Assembly: GCF_027023865.1 (NCBI RefSeq)
Contig: NZ_JALVUC010000010.1
Span: 24,084-88,083, forward strand
From: Thermococcus sp.
GTDB taxonomy: Archaea > Methanobacteriota_B > Thermococci > Thermococcales > Thermococcaceae
DNA length: 64,000 bases
Direction of reading: 5' to 3'
Shown here piece after piece: positions 61,568 through 64,000 of this stretch. The first letter of the stretch is position 1. Every line of letters starts with the position of its first letter. Made by a program: the position numbers and the translations under genes. The notes under the pieces were generated by a model. That model was not told where the DNA came from and searched no databases. It worked only from the letters and a program-made list of their open reading frames with translations.

Positions 61568-63520
61568 TCAACCGGCCACCTCAACAACGTCGCCGTTCCC
61601 AGGCGGAAGAACTGCCATTATATCCTCTTCTCTCATAGTATGGCCCCATCCCTCAAGGATACGCCGGATTTTCTTCACGAGTTCGCTCTTCTTAAGCGAG
61701 CCAGGCCTTATCACGATGTACCTGTCAGTATGCGCTCTCATTGCATCGGCGGGGGCACAGACAACGAAATCTTCACCATCGTAGTTTATAACGCCCACCG
61801 CTAGCTTGAGTGGGAGCCCCCTCATCCAGTTCCTCTTCCCGTAGACCATGAAGGCCCCTTTGTCGAGGTACTCACCGCTCGGAGTCTGCTTGGTGACCTG
61901 CTCCGGAAGCGCCCAGTAGGCATCTTCGCTGTAAACTCCCCTATTCCATGCCTTGCTCATGGAAACCGCGAACTGACAGGCCTCGAATATGGTTTTCTCC
62001 CCGGCTCTCTGCCCGTCTTTGATGACGACGTGTGGTGCTCCATAAACGTCCGCATGGCAGTAGAGGTCGCTCTCATCCATGTGTCTCTTGATGAGGATTT
62101 CGTTTGTTGTTGCGTCCTTACCGCCTAAAACCAGGAATCCCTCGCTCGAAACGAACCAGCGAAACTTCTCGAACCATTTTTTCTTCCTTCGCTCGATTTT
62201 TCTTACGTTCAGCTCCTTCTTCATCTCCTCCTCGATGAGTTCCTCAACCTCGTCGAGCTTTCTCTCGGTATCTTCGTATGCCTTCAAAGCTCCCTCGTAT
62301 TTGTGACGGAACTTCTTGGCCTTCTCGTAGTAGAGTTCCGCATTCTCACCTATGCTCTTGTTGAGATACAGTTTGACTTTCTTCTCCTCAAGCTCTACCG
62401 TTATCGCCTTCTCCTTGGGATCGATATCCTTTACCATGAGCGCTATCTTGTTTCCTGCTTTTTTACCCTCCCCAATTCTCTTCTTGAACTCGTCCCAGCC
62501 GAGGGTTTCGGTTGCCTTCCTAAACTCCTCCAAGAGCCTTTCGATAAGGGAGTAATTTGCGTAGATTAAATCGCCTACCTCTTGGTTGACCTTCGCACCC
62601 TCTTCAAAGCCCTTCAGCATCTCCCCCTGCTTCTTCAGGGTGGTGAGGAGCTGTCTCTTCTTTGATTCGAGTCTCTTCGTCTGTTCTACCCTCGCCTTCT
62701 CGATCGTTATCCTGCCAAAGTACTCATCGAGGGCCTCGCTGAAGGTTTTAAAATAGTGCTTCTCAAGACCATCGTAGATTTTCAGTTCTATCGGGACTAC
62801 GTCGTGCATATTCCCGTCCTTGAAGACGATGTTGGGTTTCGGTTCGTCGTTGAAAGTCTTGAGCATTGCCTCATAAACCCTCAGGAGGTCGTCGTCGCTC
62901 AGCTCTTTAACAGGTGTCGTCTTCTCGAAGCCCCCCCTGATGGAAATCTCCTCCGCGTACATGCCGCCCATATTGAGCTTCCTCGCCAGGGCGCGGACGA
63001 GTTCTAAACCCTCATCCTCCCGCATAAGCTCCAGGAAGCGCTCTTTCGAGACCTCGAGCGGGTTCTCCCTCGCCGGAGGATACCGGTAGTCGGCCTTTGG
63101 CATTATCCTCCTATCCTTGTATTCCTCGTAGCGGAGGGCCGCGACTATTTTGTCCTCAGAATCAACGAGGATTATGTTTCCCCTCCTGAAAAGCTCACCG
63201 ATGAGGGTGTAGTCTCCGATCCTAACCTTGACTATCCTGTCGAAACCGTGCTGTTCTATCGCGTCGATGAAGCCGCCGGAGAGGTGCTTTCTCAGGAGCA
63301 TAGTGAAGCTCGATGGACTCTTCGGGGCCTCCTTAACGTAACTCGTGAGGTGGAACCGCCTTCCTGCCTGGAGGATGAGGTCTGTCCTTCCCTCCTTTGT
63401 GCGGAGCTTTATCCTTATCTCATCTTTATCATGGTAAACCTTGTCGACTCGTGCCCCAACGAGCCACTGAAGCTCTCTGACAACGTAGCGTATGTCAACA
63501 CTGCTCATCTCCTCCTTCAT
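61568..63520 (-). CDS. rqcH: NFACT-family ribosome quality control protein (RqcH/NEMF)
   Basis: A 650-residue protein. The NFACT-N domain (1-200) includes the Asp-Arg of EQHGFDRIVKV, which in RqcH contacts tRNA. There is a HhH-like middle, long coiled coil (about 270-430, with KRLESKKRQLLTTLKKQGEM) and the NFACT-R domain (about 460-580) with DESDLYCHADVYGAPHVVIK. Homologues bind split 60S/50S subunits with stuck peptidyl-tRNA and add C-terminal tails. Archaeal versions are ancestral to both types. The ATG at 63520 follows GGTGAGAGG. Confidence 0.92.
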   Translation of the reverse strand: MKEEMSSVDIRYVVRELQWLVGARVDKVYHDKDEIRIKLRTKEGRTDLILQAGRRFHLTSYVKEAPKSPSSFTMLLRKHLSGGFIDAIEQHGFDRIVKVRIGDYTLIGELFRRGNIILVDSEDKIVAALRYEEYKDRRIMPKADYRYPPARENPLEVSKERFLELMREDEGLELVRALARKLNMGGMYAEEISIRGGFEKTTPVKELSDDDLLRVYEAMLKTFNDEPKPNIVFKDGNMHDVVPIELKIYDGLEKHYFKTFSEALDEYFGRITIEKARVEQTKRLESKKRQLLTTLKKQGEMLKGFEEGAKVNQEVGDLIYANYSLIERLLEEFRKATETLGWDEFKKRIGEGKKAGNKIALMVKDIDPKEKAITVELEEKKVKLYLNKSIGENAELYYEKAKKFRHKYEGALKAYEDTERKLDEVEELIEEEMKKELNVRKIERRKKKWFEKFRWFVSSEGFLVLGGKDATTNEILIKRHMDESDLYCHADVYGAPHVVIKDGQRAGEKTIFEACQFAVSMSKAWNRGVYSEDAYWALPEQVTKQTPSGEYLDKGAFMVYGKRNWMRGLPLKLAVGVINYDGEDFVVCAPADAMRAHTDRYIVIRPGSLKKSELVKKIRRILEGWGHTMREEDIMAVLPPGNGDVVEVAG

Positions 63521-63560
63521 CCTCTCACCGAAAAGAATTGGGGTAGTAGGTTAAAAGCTT

Positions 63561-63818
63561 TCACAGAATCCTAATACCAAAGACTAGGACGAGCGCTCCA
63601 GCTATAACCAATCCTGCCCTCAGAGTGTCTGAGTTCGAGGAGTCAAGGGCTTCGTTGAGGAGCGCGAAAGAGATCCCCGCCATCCCAATCTGGTAAATAA
63701 CCCAGGCGAGTTTGGAGAAGGCACTTCCGCCGGAGACTATGACCGAAAGTATCGCCCCGGTGAGGATCACCGCTATTATCCCACCAACGAAGCCACTTTC
63801 CGAACCTTCCATGTTCAT
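63561..63818 (-). CDS. Small membrane protein, three helices
   Basis: An 85-residue protein with three hydrophobic segments: GFVGGIIAVILTGAILSVIV (near 10-29), LAWVIYQIGMAGISFALL (near 37-54) and AGLVIAGALVLVFGIRIL (near 68-85). ATG 63818 follows GGTGGTCTCA. No family recognised. It precedes rqcH by about 40 bases in the same direction and may be its operon leader. Confidence 0.6.
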   Translation of the reverse strand: MNMEGSESGFVGGIIAVILTGAILSVIVSGGSAFSKLAWVIYQIGMAGISFALLNEALDSSNSDTLRAGLVIAGALVLVFGIRIL

Positions 63819-63945
63819 TGAGACCACCGCTATCAGTACAGCCAAGAGTTAAAACGCTTTTCTGTGGACAGGTGTGGCTACGGGTTCAACTCTGCTCGCA
63901 CTAAGGTTAAATACTCAAAAACTAATAACACCAGCGGTGATACGC

Positions 63946-64000
63946 ATGAAAGGCTACTTTACGTTCGTTCTTCACACCCATCTGCCTTACGTCAGGAAGC
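63946..64000 (+). CDS. GH57 family glycoside hydrolase, start only
   Basis: The first 18 codons read MKGYFTFVLHTHLPYVRK, the N-terminal signature of GH57 enzymes, with HTHLPYV as the first conserved region. The match is closest to Thermococcus 1,4-alpha-glucan branching enzyme. CGGTGATACGC is the ribosome site and TTAAATACTC near 63907-63916 is a TATA-like box about 30-35 bases upstream. The gene runs out of the window. Confidence 0.8.
   Translation, partial: MKGYFTFVLHTHLPYVRK

Overview
The window is a high-GC-for-the-group piece of a hyperthermophilic euryarchaeon of the order Thermococcales, most likely a Thermococcus. The evidence is the full archaeal information-processing set (aIF2 gamma, three-subunit RPA, FtsZ-SecE-Spt5-L11-L1-L10-L12, S6e, L15e, Rpp30, aRNase J, ScpB), archaeal lipid genes (mevalonate kinase, isopentenyl phosphate kinase, type 2 IPP isomerase, prenyl diphosphate synthase, DGGGP synthase), promoters with TATA boxes about 25-30 bases before starts, a 5S rRNA-tRNA-Asp pair away from other rRNA, and a TRAP/TAXI system and TnpB of the type common in this order.

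Layout. 0-6.4 kb is a scrambled accessory region: HEAT-like solenoid genes, a KaiC-like ATPase with two frameshifts, duplicated gene scraps and truncated remnants of dph2 and of a METTL5-like methylase, next to an intact METTL5-like gene. 6.4-13.3 kb holds an RNA m5C methyltransferase split by a 413-bp IS605-like element, MscS plus DUF432, a DUF434 protein, an HD hydrolase, an Fcf1-type PIN protein and aIF2 gamma. 13.4-15 kb is a secreted-protein locus. 15-23.4 kb is core: S6e, Sec61 beta, EngB, an Lrp regulator, a polynucleotide kinase, DGGGP synthase, the RPA operon, ScpB, 5S rRNA and tRNA-Asp. 23.4-29.6 kb holds a hairpin-ended repeat, tRNA-Thr, a sugar-isomerase-like gene, and a wrecked TRAP operon with a TnpB element at the deletion junction. 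29.7-42.4 kb is core again: D-aminoacyl-tRNA deacylase, the ftsZ-secE-spt5-ribosomal cluster, a second hairpin-ended repeat by tRNA-Arg, a nucleoside phosphorylase, a threonine synthase, a MEMO protein and a proton P-type ATPase. 42.6-49.1 kb is the isoprenoid cluster, interrupted by an IS relic and an AT-rich cysteine-rich orphan. 49.1-51.4 kb has a broken methyltransferase and a second secreted-protein locus with a small membrane protein. 51.4-64 kb holds LeuRS, prolidase, L15e, Rpp30, TrpB2, DUF389, RqcH and the start of a GH57 enzyme.

The most interesting signal is a family of four related IS200/IS605-type sequences: one with tnpB (27.5-29.0 kb), one 413-bp non-coding copy (7.4 kb), one 46-bp end-to-end remnant (10.06 kb) and one truncated relic (44.5 kb). 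They share a TTAC target, a terminal GGTCAG, and hairpins that vary in sequence but keep pairing, as expected for a conserved TnpB guide (omega) RNA. A second theme is two loci for exported proteins that share almost the same signal peptide but have unrelated mature parts with hydrophobic C-terminal segments, each near a small membrane protein; they are candidates for an archaeal bacteriocin-like system. A third is the number of single-base indels in G/C runs that break genes: they are either real decay or consensus errors, and this must be settled before calling those genes dead. No CRISPR array, integrase or prophage was seen.
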